A DNA stretch of 64,000 bases from assembly GCF_023078355.1 (NCBI RefSeq), contig NZ_CP095552.1:2294001-2358000 (forward strand), read 5' to 3'. The translations under genes were made by a program, and so were the position numbers. Numbering within the stretch: position 1 is the stretch's first letter; each line of letters begins with the position of its first letter. The DNA comes from Gordonia hongkongensis. GTDB lineage: Bacteria; Actinomycetota; Actinomycetes; Mycobacteriales; Mycobacteriaceae. The notes beneath the pieces were generated by a model. The model had not been told where the DNA came from. It worked only from the letters and a program-made list of their open reading frames with translations, and made no database searches. This document shows, one piece after another, positions 47,251 to 57,713 of this stretch.

Positions 47251-47733
47251 ATGGCCACCACACCGAAGGATGTTCGGGCCGGTGAACTCGACGCGACGGA
47301 CCGGGAGCTGCTCCGCCTGCTGCAGTCCGATGCGCGGATGCCGAACAGCGAACTGGCGCAGCGCGTCGGCATCGCCGCGTCGACCTGCCACGGCCGACTG
47401 CGTCGGCTCGTCGACCTCGGCATCATCCGCGGCTTCTTCGCCGACGTCGACCCGGCGGCGCTGGGGCGCCCGCTGCGTGCCATGGTCGCCGTCAGTCTGC
47501 AGTCCGACGCGCGCGGTCAGATCCGGCGCTTCGTCGGCGAGATCGCCACCCACGACGAGGTGATCGACGTGTTCTTCCTCGCCGGCACCGACGACTACCT
47601 GCTGCATGTCGCCGCCGCCGACACCGAGGCGCTGCGCCAGTTCGTCGAACGACTCAACGGCCGGCCGGAGGTCGCAGGCACCACGACGTCGCTGGTGTTC
47701 GAACACCGCCGCGGCGGTGCCCCGATCTTCTGA
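47251..47733 (+). CDS. aldR: Lrp/AsnC-family transcriptional regulator (AldR-like)
   Basis: 160-residue feast/famine regulator. The N-terminal helix-turn-helix is LLRLLQSDARMPNSELAQRV with IAASTCHGRLRRLVDLGIIR, and the C-terminal RAM domain includes DEVIDVFFLAGTDDYLLHV. GGAGGG lies 4 nt before ATG 47251; the upstream in-frame GTG at 47233 overlaps the leader and is less likely. Divergence from ald suggests it controls alanine use, as Rv2779c (AldR) does. Confidence 0.9.
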   Translation: MATTPKDVRAGELDATDRELLRLLQSDARMPNSELAQRVGIAASTCHGRLRRLVDLGIIRGFFADVDPAALGRPLRAMVAVSLQSDARGQIRRFVGEIATHDEVIDVFFLAGTDDYLLHVAAADTEALRQFVERLNGRPEVAGTTTSLVFEHRRGGAPIF

Positions 47734-48549
<816 letters not shown>

Positions 48550-48551
48550 CG

Positions 48552-49091
48552 ATGACCTCCTCCGGCCCGCCGAACGAACCAGCCCACGACGACGACACCG
48601 AGGGCGGCGCACCCCGACTCGGTCCGCGGAAGAAGGACTCCCGTCCGATCGTCTGGATGATCGCATTCCTCGTCGTGGCGCTCATCGTGTACTTCGTTCT
48701 GCTCGGATGGCGTGGCTTCCAGCTGATCGCCTCTGGGTCGGCCGCCGGGATCGGTCTCGGTCTGGGCGTGGTCGCGCTGCCGCTGATCGGGGCGTGGCTG
48801 GTCTACGCGACGCTGCGGGCGGGCCTCGAGCACCAGAAACTCGCCGCCATCATGGCCGACGAGGGACGTGAACTCGACACCTCGAACCTGCCGCACCGCG
48901 CATCGGGCCGGATGGAGCGCGACGCGGCCGACGAACTCTTCGCCCAGGTGAAGGCCGAGTGGGAGGCCGACCCGAGCGACTGGCGCAACACCTACCGCAT
49001 CGCCCGTGCCTACGACTACGCCGGCGACCGCACCCGTGCCCGCTCGATGATGAAACGGGCTGTCGCCCAGTACCACGGTCGGGAGCAGTAG
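48552..49091 (+). CDS. Conserved two-helix membrane protein (Rv2772c-like)
   Basis: 179-residue membrane protein of unknown function. An acidic/charged N-terminal tail is followed by two membrane helices (IVWMIAFLVVALIVYFVLLG and GSAAGIGLGLGVVALPLIGA). The C-terminal 85 residues are cytosolic or helical, with DAADELFAQVKAEWEADPSD and the TPR-like WRNTYRIARAYDYAGDRTRA. The position after dapB matches the mycobacterial order. It is probably co-transcribed with dapB. Confidence 0.78.
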   Translation: MTSSGPPNEPAHDDDTEGGAPRLGPRKKDSRPIVWMIAFLVVALIVYFVLLGWRGFQLIASGSAAGIGLGLGVVALPLIGAWLVYATLRAGLEHQKLAAIMADEGRELDTSNLPHRASGRMERDAADELFAQVKAEWEADPSDWRNTYRIARAYDYAGDRTRARSMMKRAVAQYHGREQ

Positions 49092-49095
49092 TCCG

Positions 49096-49551
49096 ATGAG
49101 CCGGCTGCTCATCGTCCACCACACCCCGTCACCGGCATGCCAGGAGATGTTCGAGGCAGTCGTGTCCGGTGCGACCGACCCCGAGATCGAAGGCGTCGAG
49201 GTGATCCGACGCGCGGCGCTCGCCGTCACCGCCTCCGACTTCCTCGACGCCGACGGTTACCTCCTCGGCACGCCCGCCAACCTCGGATACATCAGCGGCG
49301 CACTGAAACACGCGTTCGACGTGAGCTACTACCAGATCCTCGACTCGACTCAGGGTCGGCCGTTCGGGCTGTACCTGCACGGCAACCAGGGCACCGAAGG
49401 GGCTGTGCGAGCGGTCGATTCGATCACCTCCGGCCTCGGCTGGACCAAGGCCGCCGAGTACGTCATCGTCTCGGGCGCCCCGGGCAAGGACGACCGCGAA
49501 GCGTGCTGGGAGTTGGGTGCGACGGTGGCAGCGGGGTTGATGGAGGGATGA
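49096..49551 (+). CDS. Flavodoxin-fold NAD(P)H-dependent reductase-like protein (Rv2771c-like)
   Basis: 151-residue protein with a flavodoxin-type fold. The FMN-phosphate region is IVHHTPSPACQEMFEAVVSG, and GYLLGTPANLGYISGALKHAFD is the flavin-contact loop, here cited as GTPANLGYISGALK. FGLYLHGNQGTEGAVRA follows. The electron donor and substrate are unknown. Last gene of the dapB run; its stop lies 1 bp before a perfect 22-bp palindrome. Confidence 0.85.
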   Translation: MSRLLIVHHTPSPACQEMFEAVVSGATDPEIEGVEVIRRAALAVTASDFLDADGYLLGTPANLGYISGALKHAFDVSYYQILDSTQGRPFGLYLHGNQGTEGAVRAVDSITSGLGWTKAAEYVIVSGAPGKDDREACWELGATVAAGLMEG

Positions 49552-49552
49552 A

Positions 49553-49574
49553 CGAGTGTTCCGCGGAACACTCG
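49553..49574. repeat. Perfect 22-bp palindrome
   Basis: Half-site CGAGTGTTCCG followed by its exact reverse complement, 1 bp after the stop at 49551. It could act as a short terminator stem without loop, or as a binding/recombination site; the inner 16 bp recur at 50307-50322. Confidence 0.8.
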
Positions 49575-49699
49575 TGACCTCGGGTTGAGGCTCGAGGAAT
49601 TGTCGGTGCCTGGCGATACCTTGTTCCTGTACTTCTCGCTCGGTTCAGGGGGTTGCGTTGGGGGTCAGTGCTTTTCGTTGCGGTGGAGATGCGTCGTCG

Positions 49700-51094
49700 A
49701 TGTTCGATGGTGCGGATCCTGAGTCGCTGTCGGATGAGGTGCTCGAGGCTCGGGTGCTGGGGTATGCGGCTCAGATCACGGCTCTGACAGCGGACTTCCT
49801 GGAACTGGTGGCAGAACTGGATGGGCGGGAGTCGTGGCGGGGGCCGGGGATTCATTCGCTGGCGCACTGGTTGTCGTGGAAGGCCGGCATTGCACCGCGA
49901 ACGGCGCATGAGCAGTTGAGGGTCGCCAAGGCGATACGAGAATTGCCGGTGATCCGCACGGCGTTTCGCGAAGGTCGGTTGTCGTATTCGAAGGTCCGCG
50001 CGTTGACACGGGTGGCTACACCGGAGCGTGAGGCGGAGTTGGTGAATCTGGCGTTGTCGTGCACGGCGAGTCAGTTGGATCGGGCGGTGCGGGCGATGGC
50101 CCAGATCGACCGCAACCGTGGCGTCGAGGAGAACAGCCGGCCACCGGTGGAGTCGACCGGCCGGTGGAAGTGGAACGATGACGGGTCGTTGTCGGTGTCG
50201 CTGCGGTTGAGTCCGTTGGATGGGGCGCGGTTCCTTGCTGGGACGGTGCGGGCGGAATATGAACGCACCCGGACGTGTGATGACCCGGATCTGCCGTCGG
50301 TCGAGCGTGTTCCGCGGAACACTGAATCCGGTTCAGAATCAGAGGATTCGGAGGTGGTTCCGTCTCGGCGTCGGGATCTGTGGCGGCAGGTGCCGTCGAA
50401 TGTGGCGCCGGCGGTGGTGGCGATGGCCGACATGGTGCATGACGGGATTTCGATGCCTGATCTTGCTCCGGGTGCGGAGATCCTGATCCATGCGGGTGAG
50501 GGGGTGGAGTCGGCTCATCTCGATGATGGACCCGGGTTGTCGGAGGCTGAGGTGGACGAGGCCCGGTGTGGGGCGTCGACGCGGGAGGTGGTGAGCCGCC
50601 GGGTTCCCGGTCAGCCGGGGAAGTTGGCGTTGTTGGGGGTGGGTCGTCGGAAGCGGGCGCCGAACAAGGCGTTGGTGCGGGCGTTGTTCGTGCGGGATCG
50701 GTGTTGTCAGGTGCCGGGGTGTGGTCGGACGCGTCATCTGCATGCCCATCATGTGGTGTTCTGGTCGGCGGGTGGGCGGACGGATCCGGACAATCTGATC
50801 TTGTTGTGTGGGTCGTGTCATCGGTCGTTGCATCGGGGCGAGTTTGCGATCACCGCGCATGGGTTGCAGCGGTTCACGTTTCATCGCCCGGACGGCACTG
50901 AGATCGAGGCGGCGCCACCTACGTCGAAACCGGGCGGGTGGCGACCCGATCAACGGATCGGCGTAGATGCGACGGTGCCGGTCGGCGGTGGTCGAATGGA
51001 CCTGGGATACACCACCGAGGTGCTCTTCGCGGTGTGGGAATGGAAGCAGCGCAACACAACTCACCTAGAGCCCGCCGTGCACAGGGCCGCGTAG
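49700..51094 (+). CDS. DUF222/13E12-type protein with C-terminal HNH endonuclease domain
   Basis: 464-residue member of the REP13E12-like family, often multicopy in mycobacteria and Gordonia. Residues about 10-290 are DUF222 ([40 protein letters not shown]). The C-terminal HNH domain has a Cys-x4-Cys, then [24 protein letters not shown] and [11 protein letters not shown]. Codon use differs clearly from neighbours, with many TTG (Leu), GGG and CGG codons and lower GC3, suggesting transfer. ATG 49700 is chosen; TTG 49658 would add 14 residues. A copy of a palindrome lies inside the gene. Biological role unproven. Confidence 0.88.
   Translation: MFDGADPESLSDEVLEARVLGYAAQITALTADFLELVAELDGRESWRGPGIHSLAHWLSWKAGIAPRTAHEQLRVAKAIRELPVIRTAFREGRLSYSKVRALTRVATPEREAELVNLALSCTASQLDRAVRAMAQIDRNRGVEENSRPPVESTGRWKWNDDGSLSVSLRLSPLDGARFLAGTVRAEYERTRTCDDPDLPSVERVPRNTESGSESEDSEVVPSRRRDLWRQVPSNVAPAVVAMADMVHDGISMPDLAPGAEILIHAGEGVESAHLDDGPGLSEAEVDEARCGASTREVVSRRVPGQPGKLALLGVGRRKRAPNKALVRALFVRDRCCQVPGCGRTRHLHAHHVVFWSAGGRTDPDNLILLCGSCHRSLHRGEFAITAHGLQRFTFHRPDGTEIEAAPPTSKPGGWRPDQRIGVDATVPVGGGRMDLGYTTEVLFAVWEWKQRNTTHLEPAVHRAA
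50307..50322. repeat. 16-bp palindrome inside the DUF222-HNH gene
   Basis: GTGTTCCG and its reverse complement, identical to the inner 16 bp of the palindrome at 49553-49574. Within the gene it encodes part of the VPRNT segment in the variable linker. Confidence 0.8.
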
Positions 51095-51106
51095 GCGCCT
51101 AGCTGT

Positions 51107-51112
51107 TAGACT
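51107..51112 (+). promoter_or_regulatory. -10 element upstream of nhaA
   Basis: TAGACT, 8 nt before GTG 51121 (opens a 10-codon reading frame) and 10 nt before GTG 51123 (in frame with nhaA). ATG 51225, the usual-looking nhaA start, would be about 105 nt downstream of the transcript start. Confidence 0.5.
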
Positions 51113-51224
51113 GACACGCGGTGTGCCGGGAAGTCTGGTCGGCTGCGCGTTGACGGTGAGCCCCGCACGATGGGGCGGCCACGACGCGTACGTAGCCCAC
51201 CCGACGAAGGACTCCGTACGCACC

Positions 51225-52547
51225 ATGACTGACACCGACTCACGTCGGGCCACCCCGACGCTCTTCTCGCGCGGCTCTTGGCCCGAAGCTTCCCGCATCG
51301 CCGACATCTTCCGGCGCGAAACCATCGGCGGCATGCTGCTGCTCGTCGCCGCGGTCGTAGCCCTTGTATGGGCCAACTCGCCGTGGTCGGCCGCCTACTT
51401 CGGCCTCGGCGACATCCATGTGGGGTCCGACGCGCTCGGTCTGCACCTCGACCTGTCCCTCGCGACCTGGGCTGCCGACGGTCTCCTTGCCATCTTCTTC
51501 TTCGTCGTCGGTCTGGAGCTGAAGCGCGAGTTCGTCGCCGGCGACCTCCGCGACCCCGCGCGGGCCGCGCTGCCCATTGCCGCGGCGGTCGGTGGAATGG
51601 CTGTTCCCGCACTCATCTTCGTTGCGGTCACCATGCGGGCGGGGGATCGAGCCGTGCAGGGCTGGGCCATTCCCACCGCCACCGACATCGCGTTCGCGGT
51701 CGCGGTGCTGGCCGTGATCTCGACGCATCTGCCCGCCGCACTGCGTACCTTCCTGCTCACCCTGGCCGTCGTGGACGACCTGCTGGCCATCACCGTGATC
51801 GCGGTCTTCTACACCGACTCCATCAACGGCGCAGCGCTGGCCCTGGCCCTGATCCCACTCGCGGCGTTCGCCTTTCTCGTGCAGCGGCGGGTCACCTCGT
51901 GGTGGCTCCTGCTCCCATTGGCGGCCCTCACGTGGACATTCGTCCACGAGTCCGGGGTCCACGCCACCGTCGCCGGCGTCGTCCTCGGCTTCACGGTCCC
52001 AGTGCTCCGTCGGGCCGGGGGCGACGAGACGGACACCCGGCATTGCCTGGCAGAACACTTCGAACACCGAATCCGGCCCATCTCGGCCGGCTTCGCCATC
52101 CCGGTGTTCGCCTTCTTTGCCGCCGGCGTCACCATCGGTGGTCTCAGCGGCCTCCGCGAGGCGCTCACGAATCCCGTTGCGCTGGGCATCATCTTCGGTC
52201 TGGTGGTCGGCAAGACGGTGGGCATCGTCGGCACCACCGCACTTCTCGCCCGGTTCACGCGCGCCACCCTCGACGCCAGCATCCGATGGATCGACGTGAC
52301 CGGTGTGGCCATGCTCGCCGGCATCGGCTTCACGGTCTCGCTGCTCATCGGCGACCTCGCGTACGACCCGGAATCCGACCGCGCGGAGTACGTCAAGATC
52401 GGTGTCCTGGTCGGTTCGCTGACGGCCGCCTCGGCCGCGGCGGTCATCTTGCGGATGCGCAACCGCCACTATCGCCGGGTCGCCGAAGACGAGTCCCGGG
52501 ACGACGATCACGACGGCATCCCGGATGTCTATCAGCGGGACAGCTGA
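51225..52547 (+). CDS. nhaA: Na+/H+ antiporter NhaA
   Basis: Inner-membrane sodium/proton antiporter, 440 residues with about twelve helices. The essential features are visible: [16 protein letters not shown], the discontinuous helix [17 protein letters not shown] and the ion-binding Asp pair in [17 protein letters not shown]. The C-terminal 30 residues are charged. ATG 51225 gives the usual N-terminus; in-frame GTG 51123 would add 34 residues and lies near a -10 hexamer. The 3' end overlaps the convergent NmrA-like gene by 16 bp. Confidence 0.94.
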   Translation: MTDTDSRRATPTLFSRGSWPEASRIADIFRRETIGGMLLLVAAVVALVWANSPWSAAYFGLGDIHVGSDALGLHLDLSLATWAADGLLAIFFFVVGLELKREFVAGDLRDPARAALPIAAAVGGMAVPALIFVAVTMRAGDRAVQGWAIPTATDIAFAVAVLAVISTHLPAALRTFLLTLAVVDDLLAITVIAVFYTDSINGAALALALIPLAAFAFLVQRRVTSWWLLLPLAALTWTFVHESGVHATVAGVVLGFTVPVLRRAGGDETDTRHCLAEHFEHRIRPISAGFAIPVFAFFAAGVTIGGLSGLREALTNPVALGIIFGLVVGKTVGIVGTTALLARFTRATLDASIRWIDVTGVAMLAGIGFTVSLLIGDLAYDPESDRAEYVKIGVLVGSLTAASAAAVILRMRNRHYRRVAEDESRDDDHDGIPDVYQRDS

Positions 52548-53455
52548 TCGGTGGGACTCGAGGTCGTCGCCATCGCGGCTGCCGCCAGGCCGGTGACGTA
52601 GTCGGCGATGGTCGTCGGCCCGGTGAGCACCGTGGTCCCCGGACGTCGGCCGACGACCCGGCCGTCGTTGATGGCCCGTGTCATGCCCACATGATGGCCT
52701 GCGACATCGGGACTGAATCCGGCCTCGTCGACGAGCGTCGCGACCATGTCGTCGTCGGACAAGCGCTCATACCGCAGCTTCGGAAGGCCGAAGGCACGTC
52801 CCAACGCGGCCGTCACGGTGGCCTGGTCGACGTTCACCGGACCCAGGATCTCCCGGCTCAGATGTCCACCGCCCCAGCCTGTTCCGGTCAGCGCATCCAC
52901 CGCTGCCGCGGCGATGTCCCGCGTGGCGACCATCGGAACGGCGACATGCGGATCCAGCGAGTCCGCGACGATGCCCGCATTCTGCATGAGCGGGAGGTAG
53001 GAGCGGGCGTTGTCGTAGAACCAGCCGGCACGCAGAGCGAGCACCTCGACGCCGGACAACTCCGCCAGCCGCTGCTCCAGGATGTGCAGACCGGCCAGAA
53101 ATCCGGTGCCGGAGCTGATCTCGGCGCCGACGCTGCTGAGCGCGACCACACGCGGCACACCGGACTCGCGGAGGGCGCGGACGATCGCGTCGGTCATCGT
53201 CCGCTGCGAGGTGAGGTGGTCGGCGGCGGTGTGATCCACGGGTTGCATCACGAACACCGCGTCCGAGTCGCGCATGGCGGTGGCGAGCGCGGACGAATCG
53301 GTGGTGTCGGCTACCGCGGTGTCGGCACCGAGCCGAGCGAGGGCGTCGAGCCGCTCAGAAGAACGCCCGACCGCCCGAACCCGGTGTCCGGCGTCGAGCA
53401 GGCCGGTGGTGACCTGTGCGCCGACGGTGCCTGTTGCCCCGAGAACTGTGTACAT
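52532..53455 (-). CDS. NmrA-like NAD(P)-binding protein (atypical short-chain dehydrogenase)
   Basis: 307-residue Rossmann protein. The nucleotide loop is [20 protein letters not shown] and the second strand ends with [11 protein letters not shown], an NADP-type Arg/Ser pattern. [20 protein letters not shown] and [15 protein letters not shown] match quinone reductase/NmrA-type proteins. Classic Tyr-Lys catalysis is not evident. A strong CAGGAGG lies 6 nt before ATG 53455. Divergent from an AraC-family gene that probably regulates it. Confidence 0.86.
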   Translation of the reverse strand: MYTVLGATGTVGAQVTTGLLDAGHRVRAVGRSSERLDALARLGADTAVADTTDSSALATAMRDSDAVFVMQPVDHTAADHLTSQRTMTDAIVRALRESGVPRVVALSSVGAEISSGTGFLAGLHILEQRLAELSGVEVLALRAGWFYDNARSYLPLMQNAGIVADSLDPHVAVPMVATRDIAAAAVDALTGTGWGGGHLSREILGPVNVDQATVTAALGRAFGLPKLRYERLSDDDMVATLVDEAGFSPDVAGHHVGMTRAINDGRVVGRRPGTTVLTGPTTIADYVTGLAAAAMATTSSPTDQLSR

Positions 53456-53576
53456 GAGGACCTCCTGAATCGTTCGATGTCGTATGTCCAGAGTGGAGCG
53501 AGGTTGCCGGACGAAACAGCGCTCACAGTCCGCAATGCATGCTCAATCGTCCGAAACGGCAGACGATCGGATCACG

Positions 53577-54581
53577 ATGACCGATCATGGACGGGTGCGC
53601 AGACCCGACGGCAGTCACCCGGACCCGTTCCACAGCCCCGACCCCCTCGGGGAGGCCCTGCACTTCTTCCGGTTGAACGGTGCCTTCTACTGCCGGTCGG
53701 AGCTCACCGAGCCCTGGGCGCTGACCATGCCGGTCTGGGAGGACTGTCTGTGCGTGCACCTCGTCGTGTCGGGGTCGCTGCGGTTGTCCGCGCCGGACGG
53801 TGAGTCGCTGCGATTCGCGCCGGGAGATCTCGTCGTCGTGCCGCACGGCCGATCGCACGTCGTCCGCGGCGACGGCGAGGCGATGTTCGCCCCGGTCGTC
53901 ACGGATCTGCCGCACGACTACCTGAGCGATCGGTATGCCATCCTGCGACATGGCGGCGACGGGCCCGAACGCTCGGTCCTGATCTGTGCCGTCGTCCGTT
54001 TCGACCATCCCTCGGCACGGTCGCTGACGTCGATGCTGCCGCCGATCCTCGCCATCCGCGCCGCTGATCCCCGTGCGGGTGCAAGCAGCTCGTGGCTGCG
54101 CGACCTCATGCGCATCGTGATCGACGAGGCCGGCGAACTCCGACCCGGTGGGGAGGCGGTCATCACCCGGTTGTCCGACATCATCGTCATCCACGCGATC
54201 CGATCGTGGTTGCAGGACGCGGAGGGCACCCGCACCGGCTGGCTCGGGGCTCTCGCCGATCCGCAACTCGGGCGTGCGGTCGCCGCGGTCCATCGCGATC
54301 CAGCGGCGGAGTGGAGCGTCGAACGACTGGCCCGTGAATGCGCGATGTCGCGGTCGACGTTCGCAGCCCGGTTCACCGCCGTCGTCGGCGAGCCGGCAAT
54401 GCAGTACGTCACCCGGTGGCGGATGTGTGTGGCGGCGGATCGTCTTCGTGACCCGAACGCGTCTGTCGCGTCGGTGGCGGGCGGACTCGGCTACTCGTCC
54501 GAGGCGGCGTTCAGCCGGGCGTTCAAGCGGGTCAACGGGTCCTCGCCCGGGCGAGTACGACGCGCGGCGCGGGCCGGCTGA
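53577..54581 (+). CDS. AraC-family regulator with N-terminal cupin
   Basis: Transcriptional activator of 334 residues from ATG 53577. The cupin ligand-binding half (about 20-200, Cupin_6 type) includes DPLGEALHFFRLNGAFYCRS and FAPGDLVVVPHGRSHVVRGD. The C-terminal double helix-turn-helix has WSVERLARECAMSRSTFAAR and the signature ASVAGGLGYSSEAAFSRAFK. In-frame starts at 53484 and 53535 are possible; none has a good ribosome-binding site. Divergent from the NmrA-like gene, its likely target. Confidence 0.87.
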   Translation: MTDHGRVRRPDGSHPDPFHSPDPLGEALHFFRLNGAFYCRSELTEPWALTMPVWEDCLCVHLVVSGSLRLSAPDGESLRFAPGDLVVVPHGRSHVVRGDGEAMFAPVVTDLPHDYLSDRYAILRHGGDGPERSVLICAVVRFDHPSARSLTSMLPPILAIRAADPRAGASSSWLRDLMRIVIDEAGELRPGGEAVITRLSDIIVIHAIRSWLQDAEGTRTGWLGALADPQLGRAVAAVHRDPAAEWSVERLARECAMSRSTFAARFTAVVGEPAMQYVTRWRMCVAADRLRDPNASVASVAGGLGYSSEAAFSRAFKRVNGSSPGRVRRAARAG

Positions 54582-54956
54582 TCACTCGTCCTGGCCGGCG
54601 GCCGGGTCGACGGCGGCGGCGAGCGCGCGGCTCACCTCGAATTGCCGGACCAGGAACGCCTTCTCGTCCAGCTTCTTCCGCCGCATCCACGTCGTGACCT
54701 CGGAGTTGCACTTGCTCGCATTGCACGAACCGCAGCACGGCACGACGTTGGCGACGGTGTACCGGCCGCCGCGGGAGATGGCCAGCATGCAGTCGCGCTG
54801 GAGGGCGACGCCCACCGCGCCGCAATACGCGCACCCACCCCAGGCCTCCTGCAGCGCGAGCCACTGGGCGTCGGTGAGGTCGTTGTCGCGGGCGGCGACA
54901 CGCTTGCGACGACGCTTCGCGTACCGATTGGCGCGGGTGGTGCTGCGGGTGGCCAC
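54582..54956 (-). CDS. Small HNH endonuclease-like protein
   Basis: 124 residues, basic at the N-terminus ([17 protein letters not shown]). The HNH/zinc-binding core is [10 protein letters not shown], the central [20 protein letters not shown] and [11 protein letters not shown], with Cys pairs likely binding Zn. The first His of HNH is not obvious and reads as Asp/Cys in the [12 protein letters not shown] segment. GTG 54956 is 6 nt after a -10 hexamer. Substrate unknown; it sits between the AraC gene and thyA. Confidence 0.75.
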   Translation of the reverse strand: MATRSTTRANRYAKRRRKRVAARDNDLTDAQWLALQEAWGGCAYCGAVGVALQRDCMLAISRGGRYTVANVVPCCGSCNASKCNSEVTTWMRRKKLDEKAFLVRQFEVSRALAAAVDPAAGQDE

Positions 54957-54962
54957 GGGAGG

Positions 54963-54968
54963 AGCCTA
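54963..54968 (-). promoter_or_regulatory. Leaderless -10 element of the small HNH gene
   Basis: TAGGCT on the minus strand, 6 nt before GTG 54956. Confidence 0.55.
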
Positions 54969-55051
54969 CCGCTCGGATCACACGTGTCACAGCCGTCACA
55001 GGCCGAGTCAGGGCCGTGTCGTGCGCCCGGCGGTGCGACTACTGCTTTGCC

Positions 55052-55057
55052 TAGACT
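55052..55057 (+). promoter_or_regulatory. Leaderless -10 element of thyA
   Basis: TAGACT ends 7 nt before GTG 55065. Confidence 0.6.
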
Positions 55058-55064
55058 GGCACCC

Positions 55065-55898
55065 GTGAGCACGGCCATCCGCGACATGTCATCGACCGGG
55101 ACCATCCCGACTCCGTACGAGGACCTGCTGAGCCTCGTCATGGAGACAGGGACGCCGAAGGCCGACCGCACCGGGACCGGGACGCGCAGCCTCTTCGGCA
55201 GGCAATTGCGCTACGACCTCGCCGAGGGTTTCCCACTGATCACCACCAAGAAGGTGCATCTGAAGTCGATCGTCTACGAGTTGCTGTGGTTCCTGCGCGG
55301 CGACTCAAATGTGCGGTGGCTGCAGGAGCGCGGGGTGAGCATCTGGGACGAGTGGGCCGACGAGAACGGTGAACTCGGACCCGTCTACGGCGTGCAATGG
55401 CGGAGCTGGCCGACGCCGTCCGGCGAGCACATCGACCAGATCGCGGCCGCCCTCGACCTGCTCAAGACCAACCCCGATTCGCGCCGGAACATCGTGTCCG
55501 CATGGAACGTGGGGGAGATCCCGCAGATGGCACTGCCGCCCTGCCACGCGTTCTTTCAGTTCTATGTCGCCGACGGCAAACTGTCGTGCCAGCTGTACCA
55601 GCGCAGCGCCGACCTGTTCCTGGGAGTACCGTTCAACATCGCGTCGTATGCGCTGCTGACGCACATGATGGCCCAGCAGGCGGGCCTCGAGGTCGGCGAG
55701 TTCGTGTGGACCGGCGGCGACTGCCACATCTACGACAACCACGTCGAGCAGGTGACGTTGCAACTGTCTCGCGACCCGTACCCGTACCCGAAACTCGAAC
55801 TGCGCAAGCGGGATTCGATCTTCGACTACGAGTACGACGACATCGCCATCGTCGACTACCGGTCCCATCCCGGGATCAAAGCCCCGGTGGCGGTGTGA
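55065..55898 (+). CDS. thyA: Thymidylate synthase ThyA
   Basis: Folate-dependent enzyme converting dUMP to dTMP; 277 residues. Visible blocks: [19 protein letters not shown], the active-site Cys in [34 protein letters not shown] and [12 protein letters not shown]. The N-terminus carries about 15 residues before the conserved PYEDLL. GTG 55065 agrees with the -10 hexamer. Stop overlaps the dfrA start (GTGA). A second, unrelated synthase (thyX) lies 4.4 kb downstream. Confidence 0.97.
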   Translation: MSTAIRDMSSTGTIPTPYEDLLSLVMETGTPKADRTGTGTRSLFGRQLRYDLAEGFPLITTKKVHLKSIVYELLWFLRGDSNVRWLQERGVSIWDEWADENGELGPVYGVQWRSWPTPSGEHIDQIAAALDLLKTNPDSRRNIVSAWNVGEIPQMALPPCHAFFQFYVADGKLSCQLYQRSADLFLGVPFNIASYALLTHMMAQQAGLEVGEFVWTGGDCHIYDNHVEQVTLQLSRDPYPYPKLELRKRDSIFDYEYDDIAIVDYRSHPGIKAPVAV

Positions 55899-56422
55899 CG
55901 TCCGACCTCGCGGGGGAGGGCTCGCGTGAGGTGCGCCTGGTCTGGGCGCAGGGACGCGGCGGGGCGATCGGCCGGGACAACACGATCCCGTGGCGGGTCC
56001 CCGAAGATGTGGCGCGGTTCAAGGAACTGACGGTCGGGCACCCGGTTGTCATGGGCCGTAAGACATGGGCTTCGCTGCCGCCGCGATTTCGGCCGCTGCC
56101 CGGTCGCGCCAATGTGGTCGTCACCCGCGACGCGAGCTGGTCGGCCGACGGCGCGTCGGTCGCGGGATCGGTCGCCGAGGCGCTCGAGCTGGCCGGTGGC
56201 GAACGGGTCGGAATCATCGGCGGCGGCGAGATCTACCGCTTGGCAATGGAATTCGCCACCGAACTGTGTGTCACGGAGATCGACGTCGAGGTCGACGGCG
56301 CCGACGCGTTCGCCCCGGAGATCACCGACGAGTGGGCGGTGGCACATCGCGGTGAGTGGCAGACCTCGACGAGCGGCATCGGGTATCGCTTCGTCGACTA
56401 TCGGCGCGCTCGGCAGGACTGA
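55895..56422 (+). CDS. dfrA: Dihydrofolate reductase
   Basis: Regenerates tetrahydrofolate used by ThyA; 175 residues. Family landmarks: [20 protein letters not shown] then [14 protein letters not shown] with the substrate-binding acid (Glu/Asp) in [19 protein letters not shown], and [14 protein letters not shown]. The start overlaps the thyA stop, and the stop shares a base with the next ATG. N-terminal 10 residues ([10 protein letters not shown]) extend beyond the core. Confidence 0.96.
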   Translation: MTSDLAGEGSREVRLVWAQGRGGAIGRDNTIPWRVPEDVARFKELTVGHPVVMGRKTWASLPPRFRPLPGRANVVVTRDASWSADGASVAGSVAEALELAGGERVGIIGGGEIYRLAMEFATELCVTEIDVEVDGADAFAPEITDEWAVAHRGEWQTSTSGIGYRFVDYRRARQD

Positions 56423-57651
56423 TGGCGCCGGATCGTCTCTCGATCGCGCAGGCGCGTCGAATCGCGCTCGCCGCACAGGGTTTCACCGACCGCCGGCCCG
56501 CCGCCGCGCCCACCATGGCACACCTGAAGCGCGTCGTCGGCCGAACGCGGCTGCTGCAGATGGACTCGGTGAACATCGCCGCGCGTGCGCACTTCATGCC
56601 GCTGTTCTCTCGCCTGGGTGCCTACGATCCCGACCTGTTGCACCGCGCCGCGTGGCAGCCCGGGCGTGGTCGGCGGCTGCTCGTCGAGTACTGGGCCCAC
56701 GAAGCCGCGCTGATCCCGGTGCCCGACTGGCCCCTCTTCCGATGGCGGATGGACGACTTCGCCGACGGTCGGTATCGGCACACGCGAGACGTGCTCCGTC
56801 GCAACCGTTCTCTGGTCGGCGACGTCCGGGCAGTGATCGAGGCGGTCGGCGCGACCACGCCCCGTGCCATCGAAGCGGAACTGGGCATCGAACGTGAACC
56901 CGGTGCAGCCGGGAGCTGGTGGCAGCGCGGTGAGGTGAAGCACCTGTGCGAGGCCATGTTCGCGGCTGGTGACCTGTCGGCGGTCCGCAACGGGAACTTC
57001 GTGCGGCACTACGACCTCACCGAACGGATCGTCGGCGCGGACATCGTCGCGCTGCGACCCGACCGTGGGCAGGCGCACCGTGAACTCGTCAGCCGTGCCG
57101 CCCAGGCGCTCGGTGTCGCCACCGTGGCCGATCTGGCCGACTACTACCGGCTCCGGCCGGCCGACGCGCGGCCTGCGGTCGCCGAACTCGTCGAGGACGG
57201 TGTGCTGCAGGAGATCTTCGTGGACGGCTGGCGCGACCCGGCCTACCTGGCCGCCGGCGCGGTGATCCCGCGGCGCGTCGACGCCTCGGCGATCCTGTCG
57301 CCGTTCGACCCGCTCGTGTTCTTCCGCCCCCGCGCCGAACGACTCTTCGACTTCCACTACCGCATCGAGATCTATGTGCCCGAACACAAACGCGTGCACG
57401 GCTATTACGTGCTGCCGTATCTGCTGGGCACCGACATCGCCGCGCGCGTGGACCTGAAGGCCGACCGCAAGAACCGCACCCTGCAGGTGCTCGGGGCCTA
57501 CTGCGAGCCGGGTCGTTCCCGAGGCCTCGTCGCCGAACGGCTGTCCGCGGATCTGCGGAGCTTCGCCGGCTGGCAAGACCTCGACGATGTCGTCGTGTCC
57601 GGACGCGGCGACCTGGCGCCCGACCTGCAACGGGTGCTGCACGGCGCGTGA
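56422..57651 (+). CDS. YcaQ-type winged-helix DNA glycosylase family protein
   Basis: 409-residue member of the YcaQ/AlkX family (DUF1006, HTH_42), whose studied members unhook DNA interstrand cross-links and other bulky alkylation damage. Family blocks are LSIAQARRIALAAQGF, LLQMDSVNIAARAHFMPLF (with the QxD motif, here QMD) and, late, SPFDPLVFFRPRAERLFDF. YYVLPYLLGTDIAARVDLKA closes the domain. The start overlaps the dfrA stop, tying it to the thymidylate operon. A role in cross-link repair is inferred from the family. Confidence 0.88.
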   Translation: MAPDRLSIAQARRIALAAQGFTDRRPAAAPTMAHLKRVVGRTRLLQMDSVNIAARAHFMPLFSRLGAYDPDLLHRAAWQPGRGRRLLVEYWAHEAALIPVPDWPLFRWRMDDFADGRYRHTRDVLRRNRSLVGDVRAVIEAVGATTPRAIEAELGIEREPGAAGSWWQRGEVKHLCEAMFAAGDLSAVRNGNFVRHYDLTERIVGADIVALRPDRGQAHRELVSRAAQALGVATVADLADYYRLRPADARPAVAELVEDGVLQEIFVDGWRDPAYLAAGAVIPRRVDASAILSPFDPLVFFRPRAERLFDFHYRIEIYVPEHKRVHGYYVLPYLLGTDIAARVDLKADRKNRTLQVLGAYCEPGRSRGLVAERLSADLRSFAGWQDLDDVVVSGRGDLAPDLQRVLHGA

Positions 57652-57713
57652 CCCACACCGGGTGATGCAATGCTGAGGATCGAAAGTTCACGACAGCGAT
57701 GGGAGACGAAGCG

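Noticed and set aside
49553..49574. LexA/SOS box
   Set aside because: Palindrome GTGTTCCGCGGAACAC does not match the actinobacterial SOS consensus TCGAAC(N4)GTTCGA.
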